Shown here in pieces: positions 6,181-13,603 of a DNA stretch of 13,603 bases. A program made the translations under genes and the position numbers. The number at the start of each line of letters is the position of its first letter. Positions within the stretch are counted from its first letter, which is position 1. The stretch lies in assembly GCA_030528965.1 (NCBI GenBank), contig JAUMXS010000025.1:638-14240 (forward strand), written 5' to 3'. The notes below the pieces were generated by a model. That model saw only the letters and a program-made list of their open reading frames with translations. It was not told the DNA's origin and did no database searches. Source of the DNA: Eubacteriales bacterium (GTDB lineage Bacteria > Bacillota > Clostridia > Oscillospirales > Oscillospiraceae).

Positions 6181-7323
6181 TTGACCTATCTCGATAATGC
6201 CGCCACCTCGCTGCCCAAAGCCCCCGGCACAGCGGCCGCCATGGCGTGGTATACGGATGCGCTGGGCGTCAATATCGCCCGCGGGGTCTATGCCCCCGCG
6301 AATGAAGCTTCCGCCCGTATCCTCGGGATCCGGGAAAACCTTTCCGCGCTCTTCGGCTTTAAAGGCCCCGTCAGCCACGTCGTCTTTACGCCCGGAGCGA
6401 CCTTCGGCCTCAACACCATCCTGCGCGGATATCTGCGCCCGGGCGATCATGTGCTCGTCGGGAGCCTCGAGCATAACGCCGTCATGCGCCCCCTCACGGA
6501 GCTTTCCGAAACGGGCGTCAGCTTTACCCGCATCCCCGCCGACCGCGAAGGCATCACGGATGCCGACAGCATCCCTGCGCTCCTGCGGCCAAACACACGG
6601 CTCGTGCTCGTGGGCCACGCCTCCAACGTCACCGGAACGCTCTTTCCGCTGGAAAAGACCGCGGCCATCTGCCGGGAATACGGTCTGCCGCTCGCCGTGG
6701 ATGCCGCCCAGACCGCCGGTCATTTTCCAATCGATTTTTTCGCTCTGGGTCTCGCCGCTCTCTGCGTTCCCGGACATAAGGGACTGCTCGGTCCGCAGGG
6801 GATCGGCGCCCTGCTGCTCTCGCGGGATTTCACCCGCGGCCTGCGGCCCATCGTAACGGGCGGCACGGGCAGCGCCTCCGATCGGGAACAGCAGCCGGAC
6901 TATATGCCCGACCGTTTTGAATCGGGGACCCTGAACCTCCCCGGCATCTTCGGACTGGGCGCAGCACTTGACTATGTGCTGAAAACCGGTGTCGACACCT
7001 TCCGTCAGCGGGAAATCGCCCTGACCGCACGTCTGCTGGACGGCCTTTCCGGCCTTCCGCTGCGCATTCCCGGTCCGCAGGACCCCTCCCGGCGCGTCGG
7101 CGTCGTTTCCATCGATTTCACCGGACGCGACAACGCCCTCATGGCAGACCGTCTGGAACGTGAATTCGGCATCCTTACCCGCGTGGGCCTTCACTGTGCC
7201 CCCAACGCCCACCGCGTCATCGGCACCTTTCCGCAGGGAACGGTGCGTCTCTCGCTTGGACATCAGACCACCGAACAGGACATCGATCTTGCCATCGAAG
7301 CCATCCGGGCCATTTTGAACTGA
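6181..7323 (+). CDS. Class V aminotransferase-fold cysteine desulfurase (selenium-locus type)
   Basis: PLP enzyme that removes sulfur from cysteine, or selenium from selenocysteine, as an enzyme-bound persulfide or selenide. It has 380 residues, the usual length. It starts TYLDNAATSLPKAP, the family N-terminus, has the PLP-binding lysine at 200 in VPGHKGLLGPQG, and the catalytic cysteine at 339 in GLHCAPNAH, followed by GTVRLSLG. This pattern matches the EF2568-like desulfurase family (TIGR01977) described near selenium-dependent molybdenum hydroxylase genes. The start is TTG at 6181, preceded by GAAAGGCGGG; no ATG gives a sensible N-terminus. It follows the Se-carrier gene by 24 bases in the same frame. 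Last gene of the operon, with a strong terminator 14 bases downstream. No selD, selA or hydroxylase gene is in the window. Confidence 0.92.
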   Translation: MTYLDNAATSLPKAPGTAAAMAWYTDALGVNIARGVYAPANEASARILGIRENLSALFGFKGPVSHVVFTPGATFGLNTILRGYLRPGDHVLVGSLEHNAVMRPLTELSETGVSFTRIPADREGITDADSIPALLRPNTRLVLVGHASNVTGTLFPLEKTAAICREYGLPLAVDAAQTAGHFPIDFFALGLAALCVPGHKGLLGPQGIGALLLSRDFTRGLRPIVTGGTGSASDREQQPDYMPDRFESGTLNLPGIFGLGAALDYVLKTGVDTFRQREIALTARLLDGLSGLPLRIPGPQDPSRRVGVVSIDFTGRDNALMADRLEREFGILTRVGLHCAPNAHRVIGTFPQGTVRLSLGHQTTEQDIDLAIEAIRAILN

Positions 7324-7336
7324 AAGTACAGCCGAT

Positions 7337-7380
7337 AACAGGACCCGGTGTGACCTAAGTCACACCAGGTCCTGTTTTTT
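7337..7380 (+). terminator. Intrinsic terminator of the selenium operon
   Basis: A long hairpin has AACAGGACC plus GGTGTGAC (7337-7345, 7347-7354) pairing with GTCACACC plus GGTCCTGTT (7359-7366, 7368-7376). There is one C/A mismatch and a CTAA loop, and six or more T follow. It lies directly after the desulfurase stop and faces the end of glgP. On the minus strand the T-run is poor, so it works best for the plus strand. Confidence 0.93.
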
Positions 7381-7394
7381 CATCCAAACTGTCC

Positions 7395-9777
7395 TCAGAT
7401 ATGCCAGATCTGCCCGGCGTATTCCTTCACGGCACGGTCAGCAGCGAAAATGCCGCTGTCCGCAATATTGGCAAGCATCATCTTCCCGCGGCGCCGGGGA
7501 TCTTCCAGCGCGGCATAAAGCCGCTCATGCGTCTGCATATAACTGCGGAAGTCCTTGAGCAGCAAATAGGGATCACCGCCGTAGACCAGCGCGTCCACCA
7601 GATCGGAAACGTTCCAGCACCATGCGAAGTTCCGGGTCCTGTTCCGCCGTTTTCCGGGGATCGTAACTTCCCCGAAATCCCGGCAGTTCCTCCGCCCGAA
7701 GGCCAAACAGGAACATGTTTTCGTCGCCCAGCCGACTGTACATCTCCACATTTGCTCCGTCCGGCGTACCGATCGTGACGGCGCCGTTCATCATGAGCTT
7801 CATGTTGCCCGTGCCGCTGGCCTCCTTGCCCGTCGTCGAGATCTGCTCCGAGACCTGTGCTGCCGGCATCAGTGCCTCCGCGGCCGATACGCGGTAGTTT
7901 TCCAGAAAACAGACCTGCAGCCGCCCTGCGCAGACGGGGTCTGCGTTGACGGCTCCGGCAAGCGAATGGATGAGCCGTATGATGCGCTTTGCCGTCGTAT
8001 AGGCGCTCGCCGCCTTCGCGGAAAATAAAAACGTGCGCGGCAAAAATGCCTGGCCCGGCGCCTCCCGCAGCCGTTGATGCAGCGCCGCGATCAGCATCGC
8101 ACAGAGCAGCTGCCTCTTATATTCATGCAGCCGTTTTACCTGTACATCCAGCACCGCTCCCGTGTCAAGCCGGAACCCGCCATGCTTTTGAAGCCATCCC
8201 GAAAAGTCCGCTTTGTTTGCCGCCTTGATCTCTTCCAGCCGCTGCAGCACCGCCGCGTCGTCCCTGTACGCATGCAGTCTGCCAAGTTCCTCCGCATCGA
8301 GCAGCCAGCCGTCCCCCAGCAGTTCCGATACCAGCGAACCGAGCCGCGGATTGATCTGTGCGAGCCAGCGGCGGTGATCGATGCCGTTCGTCACATAGCC
8401 AAATCGTTCCGGTTCTATCCGAAAAATGTCCCGGAACAGTTCGTTCCGCAGAATTTCCCCGTGCAGGGCCGAAACGCCGTTGATCTTATGACAGGCACAG
8501 AGACAGAGATTCGCCATCCGGACCCGGCCGCCGCAGATGATCGCATTGGCGTTGATTTTTTCCCCGTCCCCGCCGAAACGATCCGCGAGCTTCGCGCGCC
8601 AGCGCTTTTCGATCTCGCAAAGGATCTCCCAGATCCGCGGCAGCAGACTCTGTACCAGTCCCTGCGGCCAGCTTTCCAGCGCCTCGGGCATCACCGTATG
8701 GTTCGTGTACGCCACACTGCCCGTCACCAGCCGCCACGCGTCCATCCAGCCCAGCCCGTCCTCATCCATGAAAATACGCATGAGCTCCGGTATGATGAGC
8801 GCCGGATGCGTGTCGTTGATATGCAGTATCTGATGCCGGTCGAAGCTCCGCACATCCCCAAAAGCCGCGCGGTGTTCCCTTACGATGCTCTGTGCCGTCG
8901 CCGACACAAAAAAATACTGCTGCCTGAGCCGCAGCGTCTTGCCTTCCATGTGGTCATCCGCAGGGTAGAGGACCTTGGTGATGACCTCCGCCATCGTCCG
9001 GGCTTCCAGCGACTGCACATATTTCCCGCCGGAAAACTGATACATATCAAGGGCGTTCGGACTGTGCGCCTCCCATAAGCGCAGCGTGTTTACCCGCGCG
9101 TTCGGGCCGTAACCGGCTATGAGCATATCCCGCGGCACGGCAAGTACCGGTGTATAATCCCGGTGCCGCGTGCGGCACACGCCCGCATGATCCCAGTTCT
9201 GCTCCACATGTCCGCCAAAACGCACCTCACACATGTCCTCATACCGCGGTACCAGCCAGCTCTCCGCCGAGAGCCGCCAGTCATCCGCCGTCTCCACCTG
9301 TGCGCCGTTCTCGATCTTCTGGCGGAACATCCCCAGCTCATAGCAGATCGAATACCCGGAAGCCGGAAGCCCCTGCGTTGCCATACTGTCCATATAACAG
9401 GCGGCCAGACGGCCCAGACCGCCGTTGCCGAGCCCGGCATCCGGTTCCTCTTCCAGAATGTCCGCCGCGTCATGGCCCATGTCCCGAAGCGCGCCCTTCA
9501 TGGCCTCCGTAAGCCCCAGATTAAAGGCGTTTTTCTCCAGCGAACGCCCCATCAGAAATTCCATGGACAGATAATGCACCCGGCGTTCATCCGCCGTCTC
9601 TTCCTGCGCCAGCCGGCAGTTCATCCGTTCCCGCAGCAAAATGGCGCAGGCCGAAAACAGCTGCCAGCCCTCCGCATTTTCTCCGCGCACCCCAAAATGC
9701 GCCCGCAGTTTCTGTTCCAGCTCCGCCCGGAACCGTTCTTTTGTGATCCCCATGTCTCCGCGATATTCCTCACCCAT
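7395..9777 (-). pseudogene. glgP: Glycogen/starch phosphorylase, frameshifted near the C-terminus
   Basis: Glycogen phosphorylase (GT35) releases glucose-1-phosphate from glycogen or maltodextrin; cytoplasmic. The main frame, from the ATG at 9777 (AGGGAGG upstream), runs 734 codons through GNGGLGRLAACYMDSMA, INDTHPAL, DVQVKRLHEYKRQ and the PLP site EASGTGNMKLMMNG with Lys660. After DPELRMVLERF it turns into unrelated residues and stops at 7573. The true C-terminus, SDLVDALVYGGDPYLLL to EYAGQIWHI, continues in another frame and ends at 7395. The break is at about 7600-7612. About a dozen residues that relatives have between LERF and SDLVDALVYGG are also missing, so a small deletion of 3n+2 bases is more likely than a single-base slip. 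The two frames together give about 794 codons against roughly 800 in relatives. It could be a real mutation or an assembly error. The loss removes the last roughly 70 residues from the product. Confidence 0.85.
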
Positions 9778-9813
9778 CTGCGATCCCTCCCTGTCTTTCG
9801 GTCTTCCTATTCT

Positions 9814-9836
9814 ATGCCTCCCGGCCTCCCGGCATT
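9814..9836. repeat. Tandem GCCGGGAG repeat in the glgP leader
   Basis: On the minus strand GCCGGGAG occurs twice in a row about 40 bases before the glgP start. Each copy contains a ribosome-site-like GGGAGG with no good start codon after it. It is probably leader sequence; a role in ribosome standby is only a guess. Confidence 0.35.
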
Positions 9837-9837
9837 T

Positions 9838-9843
9838 ATCATA
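9838..9843 (-). promoter_or_regulatory. Possible -10 box of glgP
   Basis: A minus-strand TATGAT lies about 60 bases before the glgP ATG. The best upstream -35 candidate, TTTTCA, is only 15 bases away and weak, so this promoter is tentative. Otherwise the 9778-9975 gap shows no gene that I can support. Confidence 0.35.
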
Positions 9844-9949
9844 TCCGGGGCCTGGGCGTGAAAACCTCTCCCATGCGGAACCAAGGAAAACGACACCGCC
9901 CATCGGGACCTTAGCCGGAAACTTGATCGGTGCCGCAGTCGGGGCCTTA

Positions 9950-9961
9950 TCTGCATGCAGA
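9950..9961. repeat. 12-bp perfect palindrome upstream of glgP
   Basis: TCTGCATGCAGA is its own reverse complement. It lies between the arg operon terminator and the tentative glgP promoter, about 110 bases upstream of that -10 box. It has the size and symmetry of a repressor half-site pair, but no second copy was seen in the window. Confidence 0.35.
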
Positions 9962-9970
9962 GCCCGGACC

Positions 9971-10007
9971 CCAAACAAAAAAAGACCTCCCCGCAGGGAG
10001 GTCTTTT
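9971..10007 (-). terminator. Intrinsic terminator of the arg operon
   Basis: An 8-bp stem GACCTCCC/GGGAGGTC (9984-9991/9996-10003, loop CGCA) is extended by A-T pairs at 9980-9983/10004-10007. Read on the minus strand it is followed by seven T, then GTTT. It begins about 12 bases after the argF stop. Confidence 0.92.
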
Positions 10008-10018
10008 CTGTTTATGAT

Positions 10019-10927
10019 TCAGATATTTGCCATGCACTTTACGAGAACGGCCTTCTGCACATGCAGACGGTTTTCCGCTTCGTCGAACAGTTCATCGGCA
10101 TGCGCCTCGAACACCTCGTCCGTGATCTCCTCGCCGCGATGCGCCGGCAGACAATGCTGCACCATCGCATCCGGACGCGCAAAGGACATCAGGTGAGAAT
10201 CTATGCAGTAACCCGCAAAGTCGCGCTTCCGGCGCTCGGCCTCATCTTCCATGCCCATGGAGGCCCAGACATCCGTATACATGACGTCGGCATCCGCCGC
10301 CGCTTCTTCCAGATTATCCGTGCAGAGGAAGTCGCCGTTTTTCGCAGCCCAGGCCATCAGTTCCGCATCCGGCTGATATTCCTTCGGGCAGCCGATCGCT
10401 ACCTTCATGCCCATCTTGATGCCGCCCACGATCAGCGAGTTGGCCATGTTGTTGCCGTCGCCGATGTAGCAAAGCTTATTGCCGACGATGCCGCCGCGAT
10501 GCTCCCGGATCGTCATCAGATCCGCCAGCACCTGGCAGGGATGACAATAGTCCGTCAGGCCGTTAATGATGGGAATGGAGCCGTACTTCGCAAGGTCTTC
10601 GACCTCCTGCTGGGCAAAGGTGCGGATCATGATACCGTCCAGATACCGGCTCAGCACACGAGCCGTGTCCTGTACCGGTTCGCCGCGCCCGATCTGCAGG
10701 TCTCTCGGGCTCAGAAACAGCGCACTGCCGCCCAGCTGGTACATACCTACTTCAAACGACACGCGCGTACGCGTGGAGGACTTCTGGAAGATCATGCCCA
10801 GCGTCTTGCCCGCCAGATGCGGATGCGCGATCCCGTTCTTCTGCTCATACTTGAGCTGATCTGCCAGATTCAGGATATCGGTGATCTCTTCCGTTGAGAG
10901 ATCCATCAGTTTCAGCAGATGCTTCAT
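10019..10927 (-). CDS. argF: Ornithine carbamoyltransferase
   Basis: Transfers the carbamoyl group from carbamoyl phosphate to ornithine to give citrulline, the sixth step of arginine synthesis; cytoplasmic, usually a trimer. At 302 residues it is of normal length. Seen are the carbamoyl-phosphate loop SSTRTR (50-55), the HPCQVLADL segment, DGNNMANSL in the ornithine-binding domain, and the catalytic HCLPAHRG with Cys259. The SSTRTR plus HCLPAHRG pair separates it from aspartate carbamoyltransferase. The ATG overlaps the argD stop by 4 bases (ATGA), pointing to translational coupling. Last gene of the operon, with a terminator right after the stop. A catabolic (arginine deiminase pathway) role is unlikely given its argJ-B-D neighbours. 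Confidence 0.97.
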   Translation of the reverse strand: MKHLLKLMDLSTEEITDILNLADQLKYEQKNGIAHPHLAGKTLGMIFQKSSTRTRVSFEVGMYQLGGSALFLSPRDLQIGRGEPVQDTARVLSRYLDGIMIRTFAQQEVEDLAKYGSIPIINGLTDYCHPCQVLADLMTIREHRGGIVGNKLCYIGDGNNMANSLIVGGIKMGMKVAIGCPKEYQPDAELMAWAAKNGDFLCTDNLEEAAADADVMYTDVWASMGMEDEAERRKRDFAGYCIDSHLMSFARPDAMVQHCLPAHRGEEITDEVFEAHADELFDEAENRLHVQKAVLVKCMANI

Positions 10928-12093
10928 GCCTCAATGACCTCCTTGAGTACTGCGACAGCTTCGCGCAGTTCATCCATCCCGATGTTCAGCGGCGGCAGCA
11001 GACGGACCTTATCCTTCGCCGTCAGTACCAGTACGCCGCGCGCCAGACATTCTTCCGCCACCGCGTGCGCATCCTTGTCCACCGCAATACCGACCATCAG
11101 ACCGCGGCCCGTCATGCCCTGAACGTTCTTCGCGCCTTCCAGCGTATTCCGGATGTATTCGCCCTTCGCCCGGACCTCCGCCAGAAGCTCATCGGTCAGA
11201 CGATTTACAATACTCAGCGCACCGGCGCAGGCCACCGGGTTTCCGCCGAAGGTCGAACCGTGCTTTCCGGGTCCCAGCACGTCCTTCACCTTTTCGCCCA
11301 GCATGCAGGCTCCGAGCGGCAGACCGCCCGCCAGACCCTTCGCCGTCGTCGCGATATCCGGCATGAAGCCCTCGTAATGCATAAAGGCATAGAGATCACC
11401 GGTGCGGCCGTTGCCCGTCTGGACTTCGTCCACGATCACCAGCAGATCGTATTCCTTCGCGATCTCACAGACCGCCGCCACATATTCCTCGCTCAGGGGC
11501 AGAACACCGCCTTCGCCCTGAATGGTCTCCATCATCACCGCACAGCAGTTGCCCTGTGCCGCATACTGTCTGACCTCTTCCGGATCATCCGCCGCCGCGT
11601 ACACAAAGCCCGGCGTGAAGGGGCCGAATTCCTCATGGAATACGTCCTGACCCGTCGCCGACAGGGTCGTGATCGTGCGGCCGTGGAAACTGTTCTTCAG
11701 GGTGATGATCGTCGCATGGGACTCATCCCCGTATTTCAGGTACGCCCAGCGGCGCGCCGTCTTGATCGCACATTCGTTCGCTTCCGCTCCGGAGTTGCCG
11801 AAGAATACCTTCTTCATCCCCGTACGCTTGCAGAGCTGTTCCGCCAGCAGAGCGCAGGGCTCCGTGTAGTAGTAATTCGATGTATGCTGCAGCTGTCCGG
11901 CCTGCTTCGTCACCGCCGCCAGCCATTCCGCGTCCGCCGCACCGAAGGTGTTGACCGCTATACCGCTGCCGAGGTCGATGTATTTCTTCCCCGTCTCATC
12001 GTACATAACGGCGCCCTTGCCTTCCGTCAGCGTGATCGGATAACGCCCGTATGTATTGGCCACATATTCTTTATCTATGTTTTGAATGCTCAT
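10924..12093 (-). CDS. argD: Acetylornithine aminotransferase
   Basis: PLP enzyme that transaminates N-acetylglutamate semialdehyde with glutamate to give N-acetylornithine. Such enzymes may also act in lysine synthesis on the succinyl- or acetyl-diaminopimelate branch. It has 389 residues. Recognisable are GSGIAVNTFG near the N-terminus, the NSGAEANE motif, DEVQTGNGRTG before the cofactor site, and the PLP lysine at 252 in TTAKGLAGGLPLGA. I chose the ATG at 12093 (MSIQNIDKEYV) because GGGAGG lies just upstream; the frame extends 15 codons further, but those overlap the end of argB and lack a good ribosome site. It sits 16 bases after argB and overlaps argF by 4 bases. Confidence 0.96.
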   Translation of the reverse strand: MSIQNIDKEYVANTYGRYPITLTEGKGAVMYDETGKKYIDLGSGIAVNTFGAADAEWLAAVTKQAGQLQHTSNYYYTEPCALLAEQLCKRTGMKKVFFGNSGAEANECAIKTARRWAYLKYGDESHATIITLKNSFHGRTITTLSATGQDVFHEEFGPFTPGFVYAAADDPEEVRQYAAQGNCCAVMMETIQGEGGVLPLSEEYVAAVCEIAKEYDLLVIVDEVQTGNGRTGDLYAFMHYEGFMPDIATTAKGLAGGLPLGACMLGEKVKDVLGPGKHGSTFGGNPVACAGALSIVNRLTDELLAEVRAKGEYIRNTLEGAKNVQGMTGRGLMVGIAVDKDAHAVAEECLARGVLVLTAKDKVRLLPPLNIGMDELREAVAVLKEVIEA

Positions 12094-12109
12094 TCCGAAC
12101 CTCCCAGTC

Positions 12110-12961
12110 TCACACAAACATCGTGCCGATACCTTCATCCGTAAGCATTTCGATCAGGATGGAATGCGGTACCCGGCCGTCAATGATGAATACTTTCTTT
12201 ACGCCGCGGCGGATAGCTTCGATGCAGCACTCCACCTTCGGAAGCATGCCGCCGGATATAATGCCGTCACGCACCAGCTGCGGCGCTTCGCTCACGTTGA
12301 TCTTCGAGATCAGCGTGCTTGCATCCTCACGGTCCCGCAGAATGCCCGCGATGTCCGTCATCGTGATCAGGCTCTCCGCATTCAGCGCACCCGCGATCCG
12401 GGCTGCCGCCGTGTCCGCGTTGATGTTATATACTTCTCCGTTATCTCCGCAGCCGACCGTCGAAATCACGGGGATATAGCCCCGGTCGAGCAGATCGTGG
12501 ATGGGCTGCGTGTCGATGTCCGTGATCTCTCCCACATAGCCCAGATCCGCATCCAGCTGACGGGCATGGATCAGGCCCGCATCCGCACCGCACAGTCCGA
12601 TCGCACGGCCGCCCATGCTTCCCATGAGCGCTACCAGCGTCTTGTTGATCTTTCCGGACAGGACCATCTGGACGATCTCCACCGTCTCCTCATCCGTGAC
12701 GCGCAGACCGTTTCGGAATTCGCTCTTCTTGCCCACACGGTGCAGCATATCCGTGATCTCCGGACCGCCGCCGTGGACCAATACCACATGTACGCCGATC
12801 AGCCGCAGCAGAATGATGTCTCCCATCACCGCACGCTTCAGATCTTCGTCGATCATGGCGTTGCCGCCGTATTTTACGACCACGACCTTTCCGCTGTAGT
12901 CCTGAATATACGGCAGAGCTTCCGTCAGGATTTGTGCGCGCTGCACATTCGACATTTCCAT
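12110..12961 (-). CDS. argB: Acetylglutamate kinase
   Basis: Phosphorylates N-acetylglutamate with ATP, the second and usually the controlled step of arginine synthesis. It has 283 residues with the amino acid kinase fold: VVVKYGGNAM near the N-terminus, VHGGGPEI in the acetylglutamate site, and NINADTAAARIAGAL and ISGGMLPK towards the C-terminus. The N-terminal stretch before the first glycine motif (RAQILTEALPYIQDYSGK) resembles the extra helix of hexameric, arginine-inhibited kinases, so feedback inhibition by arginine is likely. That fits the recycling ArgJ next to it. The ATG at 12961 has GGAGG about 6 bases upstream; a second ATG two codons in is a weaker choice. It lies 22 bases after argJ and 16 bases before argD. 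Confidence 0.96.
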   Translation of the reverse strand: MEMSNVQRAQILTEALPYIQDYSGKVVVVKYGGNAMIDEDLKRAVMGDIILLRLIGVHVVLVHGGGPEITDMLHRVGKKSEFRNGLRVTDEETVEIVQMVLSGKINKTLVALMGSMGGRAIGLCGADAGLIHARQLDADLGYVGEITDIDTQPIHDLLDRGYIPVISTVGCGDNGEVYNINADTAAARIAGALNAESLITMTDIAGILRDREDASTLISKINVSEAPQLVRDGIISGGMLPKVECCIEAIRRGVKKVFIIDGRVPHSILIEMLTDEGIGTMFV

Positions 12962-12983
12962 CGTTTTCCTCCGTTCTTCCGCG

Positions 12984-13603
12984 TCAGGTGCGGTAATCTC
13001 CGTTGATCTTGACGTAATCGTAACTCAGGTCACAGCCCCAGGCCTTGGCGGAAGCATCGCCCAGTCCCAGCGTGACGTCGATGCGGATCTCGCGCTCGGT
13101 GAGGATCTTCTTGGCTTCCTCTTCGGAGAAAGGCACGCCCGCGCCGTTTTCACAGACCAGGATCGTTCCGGCCGCAGAGCAGAGGCTGACACCGATCTTC
13201 GTAACATCCAGCGCCGCGCCGCAGTAGCCCAGCGCGCAGAGAATACGTCCCCAGTTGGCATCCGCTCCGAAAAACGCCGCCTTCACGAGGCTCGAGCAGA
13301 TGACCGCCTTCGCCGCCGTCCGTGCCATGCCGCGGTCTGCGGCTCCGGTCACGCTGCACTCCAGCAGATGCGTCGCACCTTCACCGTCCAGCGCGATGCA
13401 GCGGCACAGATACTGCGTCACACGCGCCAGCGCCGCACAGAATACATCATAATCCGGGCCTTCGGCATCCACGACCGCGTTGCCCGCACAGCCGTTTGCC
13501 AGAACGATCGCCATATCGTTCGTGGACGTATCGCCGTCCACGGAGATCATGTTGAAGCTGTCTTTTACATCCGCGGACAGAGCCTTCTGCAGCATCTCCG
13601 GGC
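12984..13603 (-). CDS. argJ: Glutamate N-acetyltransferase / amino-acid N-acetyltransferase ArgJ, C-terminal part
   Basis: Moves the acetyl group from N-acetylornithine to glutamate, recycling it; some ArgJ proteins also use acetyl-CoA. About 206 C-terminal residues are visible. The rest, including the self-cleavage threonine that creates the alpha and beta chains, lies beyond the right edge. Conserved features present are SVDGDTSTND, GEGATHLLECSVTGA, VKAAFFGADANWGRIL and the C-terminal end DLSYDYVKINGDYRT, which is typical of the family. The frame is open to the window edge, and the stop is 22 bases before argB. As the most upstream gene seen, it should be preceded outside the window by the rest of argJ and perhaps argC. 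Confidence 0.95.
   Translation of the reverse strand, partial: PEMLQKALSADVKDSFNMISVDGDTSTNDMAIVLANGCAGNAVVDAEGPDYDVFCAALARVTQYLCRCIALDGEGATHLLECSVTGAADRGMARTAAKAVICSSLVKAAFFGADANWGRILCALGYCGAALDVTKIGVSLCSAAGTILVCENGAGVPFSEEEAKKILTEREIRIDVTLGLGDASAKAWGCDLSYDYVKINGDYRT

Noticed and set aside
6154..6200. Selenocysteine codon with SECIS at the end of the Se-carrier gene
   Set aside because: No stable hairpin of the right size was found after the UGA, and GAAAGGCGGG gives a plausible ribosome site for an independent start. Kept only as part of the shared-frame observation.
9815..9840. Seven-codon leader peptide before glgP (ATG to TAG)
   Set aside because: Too short to judge, no ribosome site before it, and no regulatory codon run.
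9880..9975. Small plus-strand peptide with a glycine-rich stretch (TLAGNLIGAAVGALSACRAR), bacteriocin-like at first sight
   Set aside because: No start codon with a ribosome site in frame, the frame runs through the arg terminator, and there are no immunity or export genes nearby.

Overview
The window looks like a GC-rich, probably anaerobic member of the Bacillota (Clostridia or Negativicutes). The pointers are AGGAGG-type ribosome sites at most starts, hairpin-plus-T-run terminators, sigma-70-like promoters, a selenium (YedE/YedF-type) locus and a compact argJ-B-D-F operon. I cannot name a genus. No tRNA, rRNA, CRISPR array, insertion sequence or phage gene is visible, and no gap between genes exceeds 300 bases.

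Layout. (1) Bases 1-2560, plus strand: the 3' part of a cardiolipin synthase, then an AlgI/DltB-type membrane O-acyltransferase, ending at a perfect 15-bp bidirectional terminator. (2) 2671-4305, minus strand: an AMP-forming acyl-CoA synthetase with a strong promoter and a structured leader of about 160 nt that ends in a terminator-like hairpin just before the gene. (3) 4599-7323, plus strand, divergent from (2): a four-gene selenium/sulfur handling operon consisting of a YedE-type membrane protein, a single-domain YedF/TusA-like protein, a small Se/S-carrier protein (PF11823/DUF3343 type) and a class V cysteine desulfurase, closed by a strong terminator. (4) 7395-9777, minus strand: glycogen phosphorylase, broken by a frameshift near its C-terminus. 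(5) 10019-13603, minus strand: the arginine biosynthesis operon argJ (5' end outside the window), argB, argD, argF, closed by a terminator.

How the genes work together. The arg genes take N-acetylglutamate to citrulline: ArgJ recycles the acetyl group, ArgB phosphorylates, ArgD transaminates, and ArgF carbamoylates ornithine. The selenium operon pairs a likely transporter with sulfur/selenium relay proteins and a desulfurase. This is the gene set known from organisms that use selenium as a labile cofactor or as selenocysteine. Cardiolipin synthase, the O-acyltransferase and the acyl-CoA synthetase all concern the cell envelope or lipids, but they are not obviously co-regulated.

The items most worth a second look are the attenuator-like leader of the acyl-CoA synthetase, the glgP frameshift with an apparent local deletion, and the yedF/Se-carrier/desulfurase arrangement. 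In the last, three genes share one reading frame separated only by UGA codons, and a 14-bp palindrome covers one stop/start junction.
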